Shown: positions 13,651 to 24,984, counted from the first letter of the stretch. The stretch is DNA of 64,000 bases from Allochromatium humboldtianum (GCF_013385175.1 NZ_JABZEO010000001.1:124001-188000); one strand, 5' to 3'. Notes: generated by a model from the letters alone, not told the origin. A program made the numbers and translations.

Positions 13651-13893
13651 ATGAAACTTCAGCGCATTGAACACCAAGCAGCCTACCGTTTTGTGCTCAC
13701 CTTCGAAAATGACGCTTGTCGGGAGGTCGATCTACAGGATTTGATCGGTCAGCATGTCGCCTTGGGTGAGGTGCAAACCGCACGCATCGATCCGGAGTGG
13801 GGATGTCTGGAGTTTCTGGATGGCCGTGTGGATATCGAACCCAAGACGCTGTTGCGCTATGCCGGACTCATCGAAGACAAACGGGCGGCGTGA
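13651..13893 (+). CDS. DUF2442 protein
   Basis: An 80-aa protein (MKLQRIEHQAAYRFVLTFENDACREVDLQ) with the DUF2442 features: a short beta-rich N-terminal part, a hydrophobic core and a C-terminal DGRVDIEPKTLLRYA segment near where DNA-binding-type antitoxins have their helix. ATG 13651 is favoured over the adjacent TTG. It follows DUF4160 by 6 bases and ends 6 bases before cmoA, so the three could share a transcript. The function is unknown; a role as partner of the DUF4160 protein is inferred only from pairing. Confidence 0.85.
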   Translation: MKLQRIEHQAAYRFVLTFENDACREVDLQDLIGQHVALGEVQTARIDPEWGCLEFLDGRVDIEPKTLLRYAGLIEDKRAA

Positions 13894-13899
13894 GTCGCG

Positions 13900-14631
13900 A
13901 TGCATGACACTGTGATCGATGACCTGTTCGACCGCGCGGTCGGCCCGGTCCGTCCCTTCGAATTCGATGCCGATGTGGCGCGCGTCTTTCCGGACATGGT
14001 GCGCCGCTCGGTGCCCGGCTATGCCGAACTGGTTGGCCTGAGCGGGCTGATCGCGCGGCGTGTGGCCGGGCCTGGAGCGCGCTGTTATGACCTGGGTTGT
14101 TCACTGGGCGCCGTGACGCGCTCGATCCTGCGCCAGACCGGGCCTGACGTGTCGGTGGTCGCGGTCGACAATGCACCGGCGATGATCGAGGGTTTGCAGG
14201 CGCGTCTGGCTGCCGAGACCGATGTGACGCGGGTCGAGACGCTGTGCGCCGACATCCAGTCGATCGCCATCGAAGAGGCGAGCCTCGTCGTCCTCAATCT
14301 GACGCTCCAGTTCGTCCCGATCGAGGCGCGGCTCGGGCTCCTGCAACGTATCCGCGCCGGACTGATGCCGGGCGGCGTACTGATTCTGGCCGAGAAGTTC
14401 GCCAGCCCCGAAGGGCGCGCAGGCGACTGGTTGATTCGGCTGCACGAGGATTTCAAGCGCGCCAACGGTTACAGCGAACTGGCCATTGCGCGCAAGCGGA
14501 CCGCGCTGGAGCAGGTGTTGATCCCGGAAAGCCTCGAAGAGCACGAGCGACGGCTCGCCGAGGCCGGTTTCGCCGGCTCGGTGCGCTGGTTCCAGAGCCT
14601 CAACTTCGTGGCCTGGCTGGCATGGATCTGA
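13900..14631 (+). CDS. cmoA: Carboxy-S-adenosyl-L-methionine synthase CmoA
   Basis: The 243-aa Rossmann methyltransferase-like protein has an AdoMet-binding motif (CYDLGCSLGAVTRSIL), the VDNAPAMIE block and the CmoA-specific RRSVPGYAEL region. CmoA converts AdoMet plus prephenate into carboxy-AdoMet, the donor used by CmoB to make 5-carboxymethoxyuridine at wobble position 34 of certain tRNAs. Its last codons overlap cmoB by 10 bases, so translation is probably coupled. The late VRWFQSLNFVAWLAW block also fits CmoA. Confidence 0.95.
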   Translation: MHDTVIDDLFDRAVGPVRPFEFDADVARVFPDMVRRSVPGYAELVGLSGLIARRVAGPGARCYDLGCSLGAVTRSILRQTGPDVSVVAVDNAPAMIEGLQARLAAETDVTRVETLCADIQSIAIEEASLVVLNLTLQFVPIEARLGLLQRIRAGLMPGGVLILAEKFASPEGRAGDWLIRLHEDFKRANGYSELAIARKRTALEQVLIPESLEEHERRLAEAGFAGSVRWFQSLNFVAWLAWI

Positions 14632-15599
14632 CGACCTTCCGACCCTTTCTGGAGCATCTGACTCAGACAAGGCTCGCGCCCTGGGCCGAGCCGTTGTCGG
14701 ATGCCGTGCGCGAACGGCTTGGAGCGCGCGCGCATGGCGATCTGGCGCGCTGGGAAGCGGCACTGGCCACACTGCCTGAGCTGCCGCCCAGCCGTGTCGT
14801 GCTCGACCAATCCAGCGTGGGACTCCACTCGGATCAGCCGCTCCCGCCCGAGATCGCCTCCCGTCTGCGCACGACCCTGATGGAACTGCATCCCTGGCGC
14901 AAGGGGCCGTTCCGTCTGCATGACCTGCACATCGACACCGAATGGCGCTCGGACTGGAAATGGGACCGGCTCGCCGCCGCCATCGACCCGCTGGACGGAC
15001 GGCTGGTGCTGGACGTCGGCTGCGGCAACGGCTATCACGCCTGGCGGATGCTGGGCGCGGGCGCACGGCTGGTCATGGGCATCGACCCGACCCAGGTGTT
15101 CCTGTGCCAGTTCCTCGCCGTAAATCACTATCTGGCGCGCGACGAACTGGCCGTTCTGCCGCTCGGCATCGAAGATCTGCCGCCGGGACTGACCGGCTTC
15201 GACACGGCCTTCTCGATGGGCGTGCTCTATCATCGCCGTTCGCCGATCGATCATCTGGCCGACCTGCGCGCCCTGCTGCGACCGGGCGGCCAGCTCGTGT
15301 TGGAGACCCTGGTGCTGGAGGGCGAGGCGCAACAGGTGCTGGTTCCGCCCGACCGCTATGCCGGCATGCGCAACGTGTGGTTCATCCCCAGCGTCGAAGC
15401 GCTCGCCGTCTGGATGGGGCGCGTCGGCTTCAAGGACATCGAGGTCGTCGACGTCAGTCGCACCACGCTCGAAGAACAGCGCCCGACCGACTGGATGCGC
15501 TTCCAGTCCCTGCCGGACCATCTCGACCCAACAGACCCGAGCCGCACCATCGAGGGCCATCCAGCCCCGGTGCGGTCGATCCTCATCGGTCGAGCCTGA
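14622..15599 (+). CDS. cmoB: tRNA U34 carboxymethyltransferase CmoB
   Basis: From ATG 14622 the protein has 325 residues, the usual length of CmoB (323 in E. coli). It carries GPFRLHDLHIDTEWRSDWKW, the AdoMet motif VLDVGCGNGYHAWRM, GIDPTQVFL and FSMGVLYHRRSP, all strong CmoB signatures. The enzyme transfers the carboxymethyl group to 5-hydroxyuridine at tRNA position 34. The same frame is open further upstream inside cmoA, but that part is an out-of-frame shadow and carries no family residues. Confidence 0.95.
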   Translation: MDLTTFRPFLEHLTQTRLAPWAEPLSDAVRERLGARAHGDLARWEAALATLPELPPSRVVLDQSSVGLHSDQPLPPEIASRLRTTLMELHPWRKGPFRLHDLHIDTEWRSDWKWDRLAAAIDPLDGRLVLDVGCGNGYHAWRMLGAGARLVMGIDPTQVFLCQFLAVNHYLARDELAVLPLGIEDLPPGLTGFDTAFSMGVLYHRRSPIDHLADLRALLRPGGQLVLETLVLEGEAQQVLVPPDRYAGMRNVWFIPSVEALAVWMGRVGFKDIEVVDVSRTTLEEQRPTDWMRFQSLPDHLDPTDPSRTIEGHPAPVRSILIGRA

Positions 15600-15605
15600 A
15601 TACTC

Positions 15606-15989
15606 ATGAACGCTGTCCTCGCCATCTTCACCGGCGCCGGTCTCGGCGCACTGCTCCGCTGGTTCCTCGGCCAGCGGCTCAACGCCATCATCCCGAGCCT
15701 GCCACTTGGCACACTCGCCGCCAACCTGCTCGGCGGCCTGCTGATCGGCCTGGCCATCGCCTGGACCGGACGTCACCCCGGCCTTCCGCCCGAGATCCGC
15801 CTGTTCGTCATCACCGGCTTTCTCGGCGGACTGACCACCTTCTCGACCTTCTCCGCCGAAGTCGTCACCCTGCTGTCCAAGGGCGAACTCCTCTGGGGCC
15901 TGGTCGCGATTGGAACACATCTGATCGGCTCCCTGACCATGACCGCCCTAGGGATCTGGCTCGTGCATCTGCTGCTGGCGCGCGCTTGA
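15606..15989 (+). CDS. crcB: Fluoride ion channel CrcB/Fluc
   Basis: The 127-aa protein has four hydrophobic helices and the Fluc hallmarks [19 protein letters not shown] and [10 protein letters not shown], where the Phe/Ser track and central Na+ site lie. It works as a dual-topology dimer exporting fluoride. A DUF190 gene follows 56 bases downstream, a recurrent partner of crcB. It lies 6 bases after cmoB, so expression from the cmo transcript is likely; I saw no fluoride riboswitch in the short gap. Confidence 0.94.
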   Translation: MNAVLAIFTGAGLGALLRWFLGQRLNAIIPSLPLGTLAANLLGGLLIGLAIAWTGRHPGLPPEIRLFVITGFLGGLTTFSTFSAEVVTLLSKGELLWGLVAIGTHLIGSLTMTALGIWLVHLLLARA

Positions 15990-16045
15990 ACAGCGACGCC
16001 ACGGACGCCATCACTTCGATCTCGACCCCCTGGAGACCCCGAACC

Positions 16046-16375
16046 ATGTCGAACTGCTTCCTGAAATTCTACGTCGCCGAAAGCCGCCGCCATCATCACA
16101 AGCTGATCTATGAATGGCTGCTGGAAGAGGCCAAGTCGTTCGGACTCCAGGGCGGCTCGGCCTTCCGCGCCCTGGCCGGATTCGGCCGCCACGGACGACT
16201 GCACGAGGAACGCTTCTTCGAACTCTCGGGCGACCTGCCGGTCGAGGTCGGCTTCGTGGTCAGCGAGGACGAAGCCGACCGCTTTCTCGATCACCTCGGC
16301 CAGGAGGGGCTGGATCTCTTCTATATCAAGCTGCCGGTCGAGGCCGGCGTGACAGGTTCGCGTCGCCAGTCTTAG
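16046..16375 (+). CDS. DUF190 protein (CrcB-associated)
   Basis: From ATG 16046 the frame gives 109 residues: [29 protein letters not shown], then [18 protein letters not shown]. This is the DUF190 pattern (ferredoxin-like fold related to PII/CutA-type proteins). The protein is probably cytosolic and trimeric by analogy. Family members are often encoded next to, or fused with, CrcB, which suggests a part in fluoride or ion homeostasis; no biochemical role is established. The frame is open far upstream inside cmoB, but that part is a shadow. Confidence 0.85.
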   Translation: MSNCFLKFYVAESRRHHHKLIYEWLLEEAKSFGLQGGSAFRALAGFGRHGRLHEERFFELSGDLPVEVGFVVSEDEADRFLDHLGQEGLDLFYIKLPVEAGVTGSRRQS

Positions 16376-16401
16376 GCAAAGCGAAAGACTCAGAATATAA
16401 T
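16372..16401 (+). promoter_or_regulatory. Candidate promoter of the suf operon
   Basis: A perfect TATAAT lies at 16396-16401, about 97 bases before the sufB start; the best -35 candidate, TTAGGC at 16372-16377, is poor. A weak -35 fits an activated or regulated promoter, but I could not define an IscR site. Confidence 0.4.
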
Positions 16402-16497
16402 CGAGCGCTCATCGAGCCGTTCAGGGGTGTTGATTCCAGTCCTAGCGGTCGCATATCGAAAACCAAGAAAATCACTCAAGAACGCGGAGCCAGGACC

Positions 16498-17943
<1,446 letters not shown>

Positions 17944-18035
17944 TCGCGCATCCCGTTCAATCGAAATTCAGCCGAACCGCGTCGTCGCCGACGCCGGGCG
18001 AGTCCGGCGCCCCACGCGGTTCAGGAGTCATGAAG

Positions 18036-18784
<749 letters not shown>

Positions 18785-18788
<4 letters not shown>

Positions 18789-20086
18789 ACGCGCCACTGC
18801 ACAGCGGTCTCGAACACTGGTTGAGCGCGCCGGACGACAGCCCGGCGCCCGACTGGCTCCTGGAACGCCGCCGCGCGGCACGCGCTCGTCTGAGCGCCCG
18901 GCCGCTGCCGCATTCCAAGGACGAAGCTTGGCGCTACACCAGCCTCAAGGGTCTGCTCGAACAGCAGTTCACCGCCATCGACGAGCCGCTGAGCGCGCTC
19001 CAGCCCGAGGATCTCGACACGATCCTGATCCCAGGGTTCGACGCCTATCGCGTGGTGTTGGTCAACGGCCGTTTCGCGCCCGAACTCTCGGTGCTGGGCG
19101 AGCTGCCTGCAGGCGCGCGGGTCGGCGGATTGCGCGACTGGCTCGGGCATGATCCCGAGTCGTTGCGCGGCCAGCTCGACGCCACGCGCGGCGATTCGGA
19201 GACCTTCTTCGCGCTGTTCAACACGGCCGGGCTGGACGATGGTCTGGTGGTGTGGCTGGCGCGCGGCGTGATGCTCGACCGTCCGCTCGAACTCATCCAT
19301 CTCTCGGTCGGGCTGGATGAGCCGCGCGTGGCCCAGCCGCGCCATCTGGTGCATCTGGAGGCCGGTGCACAAGCGACCCTGGTCGAGCGCTATGTCAGCC
19401 TGGGCGAGTCGCTCTACTGCACCAACGCGGTCATGGAAGTCGTGCTGGAGCGCGATGCCGTGCTCAAACACGAGCGGTTGCAGATGGAGAGCCGCAACGC
19501 CTTCCATCTCACCGGCTTCTATCTGGTCCAGGACGAAAACAGCCGCTATGCGGGCGTCAACATCGGGCTGGGCGCGCGCTGGGCGCGGACCGATCTCAAC
19601 ACCCGTTTCCGGGGCGAGCACGCCGAGTGCCTGCTTCAGGGACTCTATCTGGCCGGCGACGGACAGTTGCTCGACTACCATCTCGACGTCGAGCACGCCG
19701 TTCCGAACTGCCGCAGCGAGGAGAACTTCAAGGGTCTGCTCACCGGGCAGGGGCGGGCGGTGTTCGACGGTCGGGTGCTGGTTTCCAAGGACGCGCAGAA
19801 GAGCGACGCGGCCATGTCCAACCGCAATCTGATGCTTTCCGAACAGGCCGAGATCGACACCAAGCCGCAGCTCGAGATCTATGCCGATGACGTCAAGTGC
19901 AGTCACGGCACCACGGTCGGCCAGATCGAACCTGAGATGCTGTTCTATCTGCGTTCGCGCGGTATCGACGCGGCGCAGGCGCGGCGGATGCTCTGTCTCG
20001 GGTTTGCCGGCGAGATCATCGACCGGCTCGGCGACGAGGCGATGCGTGAGCATGTGGCCGAGGCGGTCGGACAACGGCTGGCCTGA
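18785..20086 (+). CDS. sufD: Fe-S cluster assembly subunit SufD
   Basis: The 433-aa protein has the SufD N-terminal helical part (PHSKDEAWRYTSLKGLLEQ) and the shared SufB/D beta-helix core, ending with the SufD block KCSHGTTVGQIEPEMLFYLRSRG. It lacks the SufB catalytic cysteine pattern and pairs with SufB in the SufBC2D scaffold, contributing a His to the nascent cluster site (the His in CSHGTT). Its ATG overlaps the sufC stop as ATGA, so translation is coupled. SufT follows after 67 bases. Confidence 0.96.
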
Positions 20087-20153
20087 CGGTGGCGGCTGAA
20101 ACGAATACGACGATGTTGATTCAACCCGCGCCTGATGTTTCGCGGAGGACGTG

Positions 20154-20579
20154 ATGAACAGACTGGCCCGCTTTGCCGGTTTCGGCCGGCGCAAGCAAGA
20201 ACCGGACGCACAGGATGGGGACACGGCCGTCCTCCACGAGGAAGAGGTCGAGGTCGCCGTGGAGCGCATGGACCCCGAGGAGCTGCGCGAGCCGATCATC
20301 GCCTCGCTGCGCGGCGTCCATGACCCCGAGATCCCGGTCAACATCTACGACCTGGGTCTGATCTATCGCATCGATATCGCCGGCAATGGCGACGTTTCGG
20401 TCGACATGACGCTGACCGCGCCCGGCTGTCCGGTCGCCGGCATGATGCCGCTGATGGTCAAGAGCGCGGTGGAACGGGTCGAGGGCGTCGGGCAGGTCAG
20501 CGTGCAACTGGTGTGGGATCCGCCCTGGAGCGCCGACAACATGAGCGACGAGGCGCGTTTGCAGCTCGGGTTGATGTGA
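20154..20579 (+). CDS. sufT: SufT-type DUF59/MIP18 Fe-S maturation protein
   Basis: The 141-aa protein has a charged N-terminal extension and a DUF59 domain: LREPIIASLRGVHDPEIPVNIYDLGLIY, DMTLTAPGCPVAGMMP (conserved Cys) and VWDPPWSADNMSDEAR. This is the bacterial relative of the eukaryotic CIA protein MIP18 and helps deliver or mature Fe-S clusters. ATG 20154 is chosen because GGAGG at 20144-20148 is well placed for it and too close to the GTG at 20151. It closes the sufBCD operon. Confidence 0.93.
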   Translation: MNRLARFAGFGRRKQEPDAQDGDTAVLHEEEVEVAVERMDPEELREPIIASLRGVHDPEIPVNIYDLGLIYRIDIAGNGDVSVDMTLTAPGCPVAGMMPLMVKSAVERVEGVGQVSVQLVWDPPWSADNMSDEARLQLGLM

Positions 20580-20621
20580 GCTGGGAGACGTATTGAATCC
20601 GAGTAATGGGCGAGGCGGAGA

Positions 20622-20915
20622 TCACGGCTTTTCCAGCGCCTTGCTCTCGCTGATGTCGGTCAACGCCAGCCGGGTCTCACACGCGGCCGTGTCGACGGTC
20701 TGAACCTCATCGTTGGTCGATTGCAGCTTCGCAGCCTCGGCGTGCGGTCGATACGAGTTGGATGGGGATCGGCTGGATATATAGTCGCCGTGGCTGGTCG
20801 GCTCGGAGAAATCCGTCAGCGTCGCAATTTTGGGCGAGGCCAATCCTTCGAGCCATTGCTGAACGAACTTCGGCTAGCTGAAGAGTTCCTCGTAGCCGAT
20901 ATCGTGATGGGCCAT
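20622..20915 (-). pseudogene. Remnant of an Rpn/YhgA-type recombination-promoting nuclease gene
   Basis: The minus strand from 20915 reads MAHHDIGYEELFS, then a TAG stop at 20876-20874, then PKFVQQWLEGLASPKIATLTD and onward to a stop at 20622. In the Rpn (PF04754) family this region reads approximately HD.GYK.LFSHP..V..LL.GF, so the TAG falls exactly where the conserved His should be. After about 40 further codons the likeness is lost. I take this as a broken N-terminal fragment. The identification rests on motif memory, not a search. Confidence 0.5.
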
Positions 20916-20983
20916 TTGGTGTGCGCGACTTTGGTGCTGCTTGGGTTGCAATGATCGTCGAGCGAATTAGGTAAGCGGGCTGA

Positions 20984-21024
20984 GCTAGGGCTGGAGAGAA
21001 CGTATCCCCTCCGGCCCTCTAGCC
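20984..21024 (-). terminator. Possible terminator hairpin after the secreted protease gene
   Basis: GCTAGGGCTGGAG (20984-20996) can pair with CTCCGGCCCTCTAGC (about 21009-21023) with a two-base bulge and one wobble. It lies just beyond the protease stop codon in the direction of its transcription. No T run follows, so it is a weak call. Confidence 0.35.
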
Positions 21025-21038
21025 TCTGAAATCACATC

Positions 21039-23561
21039 TCAGGGTGCACAGGCAGATACGCGAGTTTGCTGAGCATTGAAAATAGCTCTGACATTGTGTG
21101 CTTGAGTCACCGTTAACTCGCAAGTTTCATCTGCCCCATTACAGGCTCCTTCCCATCCCGCAAAAGTTGATCCCTCGGCGGGCAGTGCAGTCAAGCGGAT
21201 CAACGTGTCTTTGGCGAACTCGCCATTACAGGCATTTCCACAGTCGATCACGGCTGGGTTTAGCGGAGAAGATAGATCGACTCCTGTGCTTGACTCTAGC
21301 CATTGAATGTAATTGGACAATCGAGTATGGATGGTCGCTGCTCTTGACGAGCAAATGTCATCAATATTGTCTTTTACTCCTCGACTCACAATGCCTGCTT
21401 GAGCATATCCACCTCTTCCATTAACTACGAGCAAAGCGCTTCCATCATCAAATTGGCAGTCTTGATATTGGTCGTTTGAGTCTGGTTGCTCTGGCTCCGT
21501 ACAGATCATGTTGTTAGTCATGGCATCGCCGCAGCGGCACGGATTGACGATCGGCACTTGGATGCTGGAAGTTGGCATTGCTGTATATCCGCAAATTTCT
21601 TTTGACGCCCAACCTGTAATCCAACTCCGTGTTCCGGAACAAGCTAGGTTTTCTTCTTGTGCCCAGGTCATGAGCCGAATCGGCTCTACAGAGACGGGTT
21701 CCTTGAGTTCCAGTAGTGCAATGTCATGGTCGCGCGTAATAGGGTCGAATTCGGGGTGTTTGATGATGCGCTTGACTTTAGATTCTTGTCCTCCTTGGTC
21801 GAATCGGCTTGCGCCAGTTCGAACTTGTATGTTTGAGGGTGAAATCGTCGCATATCTTCCATCATCGACTTTATCAACAATGCAGTGTGCAGCGGTTAAT
21901 ATCCAGTTCGGATGAATGACCGATCCGCCACAGTCCCATTTTCCGTTGATGCGCCATGTTGTGATTTTGAGAGATGCCTGCCACGGCCAATCCATCTGGG
22001 GTGGAGCTTTAAAGTCAACAGGGATTGGGTGGTTATGGTAAGGGGTATCTTCGTTTTTTTGATCTTCTTTTGGAATTGAAGAGATAATATGCCCATCGCC
22101 AGTTCCAGTTTTATAAACTGTCACTGGAATTTTTGATGAATTCAGGCTCAGCCAAGGTGCTACTTGATGATAATAGTTTGCAAAAGCGCCGTCGACTGTG
22201 GCATTGCTAACTGAATCGCAAACATTGTTGAGGTTAGTGCCAAATTTGCCGAAAAGTTGTCCGGCGATTTGCCCTGATGACGTCAATGCGGGTGCGCCGC
22301 TACTTCCGCCTTCAGTAGCGCCAATGACATTGCGGCTGTAAATATATGGGCCGCGTGGTAGTGACTTTGGTGGGTCGCAGCTTTCAGCAGCGCTGGCGGA
22401 TGGGTCAATTTTGTGTATTGAATAAGCTTGTGGCGACCCTTGCGGATGACTTAGGCGGTAAAGCGTGGTGTCATCGTTTTTCCAAGCGACAGGTTCGCTG
22501 CTCCATCCAAGAAACCAAGCTTCTTCTGGCGGGGGCTCGTCGAGAACTAATAGGGCATGGTCGTCAACCGCTGAATTTTGTATCAATGTGGCTCCAAGTG
22601 TAGACGCAGTGCCTGGCTCAAGTTTAGGGCAGCTTGCGTTACATTCCGGTGTTTGATAATTGAACCAAGTTTCAATGGTTTTTGCCACTTCACCATCGCT
22701 GATACAGTGATCGGCCGTTAGGAAGTAGGGAATTTCAGTGTTGCTATCAGTGTCGGCGATCAGGCCGCCTGTACAAATATATTGTTCTCCATTTTTTTCG
22801 AAATTGATATGTGCAATAGCTCGACGTGCCTTATCGATTTCCGTCCAGTCTGTTTCATTGAAGCATGATGCATCTTCAACGCAAGGCGCATTTTTTTCTG
22901 GACACAATCCCTGTGGTTCCGGGTCACGTAACATGACAGCGCCGATGCTAAAACGTGCATCATCCGAAGCAGCGGCTGTGACCTCAATCTGGATGTAAAT
23001 ATGTTCACCTGCAAAAGTGTGACTCCAGAAGCTAGGTTCACGCCTGCTGTAGCTGTGCAGATTTCCGGAGTCATCGAAAACGTGGATAACAGCGCCCTCT
23101 GGAAGATTGACGTTATCAAAGCGCAATCTCACTCCACTGGCTTTAAGTGTATCGAGCCTCATGCCCCAACTTAATTCGTTATTTTCCAGACGCACCAATC
23201 CTTTTTCATAGGAATAGGTTTGATCAGTCATGGCGCTGACATCGAGTAATTGCAAATCGACTTTAAAATCAAGCGGTTTGACGACACCGATTTGCAGCGG
23301 TTTTCCAGTGGGACGATTTTCGTTGTTATGGGCGATTTTTTGTCGATCGTCTGCTGTTAGCTCGGCGGCTAAAGCTGGACTCGATGGTTTTTTTCCAAGC
23401 CTAGCCTCCAAAGATTGAGGAGTGACGACTTGCGTAGAGGATGGCAGAGGCTGTAAAGCCTTACTGCTTTGCTGTGGGAAAACTTCGGCCGCCGACACGG
23501 CCCCGGAGGCGACCAGCAAGACGATCGGAATCAGTCTCTCGGTCAGCGTGTTTCTATCCAT
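21039..23561 (-). CDS. Secreted tandem trypsin-like protein with InlB-type repeat tail
   Basis: ATG 23561 (AGGAG eight bases before it) gives 840 residues with a signal peptide cleaved near Ala24. Domain 1 (about 245-470) resembles lysyl-endopeptidase/trypsin-like proteases: His285 (LTADHC), Asp334 (AVDDHALLVL), Ser421 (EGGSSGAP). Domain 2 (about 525-755) is S1 trypsin: His559 (TAAHC) and Asp612 (DHDIALLEL), but the GDSGGP block reads FDDGSA, so the catalytic serine is Asp706. The tail (770-830, GSTFAGWEGACNG) resembles a divergent InlB B-repeat. Many cysteines suggest disulfides. Base composition is clearly AT-richer than the neighbours, which suggests transfer. Substrate unknown. Confidence 0.87.
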   Translation of the reverse strand: MDRNTLTERLIPIVLLVASGAVSAAEVFPQQSSKALQPLPSSTQVVTPQSLEARLGKKPSSPALAAELTADDRQKIAHNNENRPTGKPLQIGVVKPLDFKVDLQLLDVSAMTDQTYSYEKGLVRLENNELSWGMRLDTLKASGVRLRFDNVNLPEGAVIHVFDDSGNLHSYSRREPSFWSHTFAGEHIYIQIEVTAAASDDARFSIGAVMLRDPEPQGLCPEKNAPCVEDASCFNETDWTEIDKARRAIAHINFEKNGEQYICTGGLIADTDSNTEIPYFLTADHCISDGEVAKTIETWFNYQTPECNASCPKLEPGTASTLGATLIQNSAVDDHALLVLDEPPPEEAWFLGWSSEPVAWKNDDTTLYRLSHPQGSPQAYSIHKIDPSASAAESCDPPKSLPRGPYIYSRNVIGATEGGSSGAPALTSSGQIAGQLFGKFGTNLNNVCDSVSNATVDGAFANYYHQVAPWLSLNSSKIPVTVYKTGTGDGHIISSIPKEDQKNEDTPYHNHPIPVDFKAPPQMDWPWQASLKITTWRINGKWDCGGSVIHPNWILTAAHCIVDKVDDGRYATISPSNIQVRTGASRFDQGGQESKVKRIIKHPEFDPITRDHDIALLELKEPVSVEPIRLMTWAQEENLACSGTRSWITGWASKEICGYTAMPTSSIQVPIVNPCRCGDAMTNNMICTEPEQPDSNDQYQDCQFDDGSALLVVNGRGGYAQAGIVSRGVKDNIDDICSSRAATIHTRLSNYIQWLESSTGVDLSSPLNPAVIDCGNACNGEFAKDTLIRLTALPAEGSTFAGWEGACNGADETCELTVTQAHNVRAIFNAQQTRVSACAP

Positions 23562-23822
23562 CACGATACTCCTGTTGACTGTGAGATACCCAAGCGTGGG
23601 GTTCGGATGCAGCGCTGGTAAAGGTGCTTTCAAGGTTAGACTAAGGACGGGATGCGCGCGCCATCCGGATCAAACCGCGTGCGACCGGCCGGCTGTGGTT
23701 TATGATGCACCCTGTCTCATCTGCGTCCAGCACCACCGAGCGCCCTGTAGCGTCCTGTATGGAGAGCATAGCGCGTCTCCGGGATCAGCGCGATATGTGG
23801 AAAACTCACCACAGGCCACCTC

Positions 23823-24956
23823 ATGCCCCGTCAGGACTCGTCAAGGGACCAACGCCCGATCGCCGTCTTCGCCTCCTTCTCGGGCGCAGGCGGGGTCGAG
23901 CGCATGCTGATCCATCTGCTGCATGGCTTCATCGCGCTGGGCGAGCGGGTGGAGCTGGTGCTGATCCGTGACGAGAGTCCGCATCTGGCGCACTGTCCGG
24001 CATCGGTCGAGCAAATCCGGCTGCGCGCGCGCCATACGCTGCTGGCGGCGCCCGAGCTGGCGCGCTATCTGCGCGCACGTCGACCGCGCGCCCTGCTGGC
24101 GGCCAAGGATCGCGCCGGACGTGCCGCCGTGCTGGCGCGCACCCTGAGCGGCGTCGATACGCGGCTGGTGCTGCGGCTCGGAACCAACCTCTCGACCGCC
24201 ATGGCCGAACGTAGCGCCGTCGAACGCTGGCTGCGCTACTGGCCGATCCGCCGGCTCTATCCGGCGCTCGACCGCATCGTCGCCGTCTCCGAGGGCGTGG
24301 CCGAGGACACGGCACGCATCGCCCGGATTCCGCGCGCGCGGATCCGGGTCATCCGCAATCCGGTCATCACGCCGAGTCTGTATGAAGCAGCGGGGAGTCC
24401 CTGTCCGCATCCCTGGCTGACGCCCGGACAGCCGCCGGTCATCATGGGTGCGGGTCGTTTTCAGCGTCAGAAGGACTTTCCGACCCTGATCCGCGCCTTC
24501 GCCCGCGTCCGGGCCGAGCACGACTGTCGGCTGATGATCCTGGGCGAGGGCGGCGGGCGCGCCAGACTGGAGACGCTGATCGCCGAGCTGGGTCTGAGCG
24601 CCGATGTCGCGCTGCCGGGATTCCAGCCCCAGCTTCCGGCCTATCTGGCGCGCGCGGCGCTGTTCGTGCTCTCATCGGCCTGGGAAGGCTCGCCGAACGT
24701 GCTCACCGAGGCGCTGGCGCTGGGCGTGCCAGTGGTCGCGACCGACTGCCCGAGCGGGCCGTCGGAGATCCTGGCCGGCGGGCGTCATGGGCCGCTGGCG
24801 CCCGTGGGCGACGTCGCGGCGCTGGCCTCGGCCATGCTGGAGACGCTGGCCCATCCGCGCCCGGCGTCCGACCTGCGTGCCGCCGTGGCCGAGTACGAAT
24901 GGATGCACAGCGCGCGGGCCTATCTGGAGGCGCTGGGCGTGTCGGCGCCGGTCTGA
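23823..24956 (+). CDS. Family 4-type glycosyltransferase
   Basis: The 377-aa GT-B enzyme has the N-terminal glycine-rich acceptor motif FSGAGGVERMLIHLL, a central MGAGRFQRQKDFPTLIRAF strand and the nucleotide-sugar-binding motif SSAWEGSPNVLTEALALGVPVVATDC with the conserved E..xxxE region. The enzyme is cytosolic or membrane-peripheral, probably retaining, and acts in envelope polysaccharide or lipopolysaccharide assembly; donor and acceptor cannot be stated. It ends 28 bases before the LplT-Aas fusion gene, so the two are likely co-transcribed. Confidence 0.9.
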   Translation: MPRQDSSRDQRPIAVFASFSGAGGVERMLIHLLHGFIALGERVELVLIRDESPHLAHCPASVEQIRLRARHTLLAAPELARYLRARRPRALLAAKDRAGRAAVLARTLSGVDTRLVLRLGTNLSTAMAERSAVERWLRYWPIRRLYPALDRIVAVSEGVAEDTARIARIPRARIRVIRNPVITPSLYEAAGSPCPHPWLTPGQPPVIMGAGRFQRQKDFPTLIRAFARVRAEHDCRLMILGEGGGRARLETLIAELGLSADVALPGFQPQLPAYLARAALFVLSSAWEGSPNVLTEALALGVPVVATDCPSGPSEILAGGRHGPLAPVGDVAALASAMLETLAHPRPASDLRAAVAEYEWMHSARAYLEALGVSAPV

Positions 24957-24984
24957 ATCCTGTCACATCTCAAGGGGGCTTGCC

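Noticed and set aside
20721-20954. A 77-codon plus-strand frame in the gap after sufT
   Set aside because: It lies antisense to the Rpn-like remnant, which explains the sequence better.
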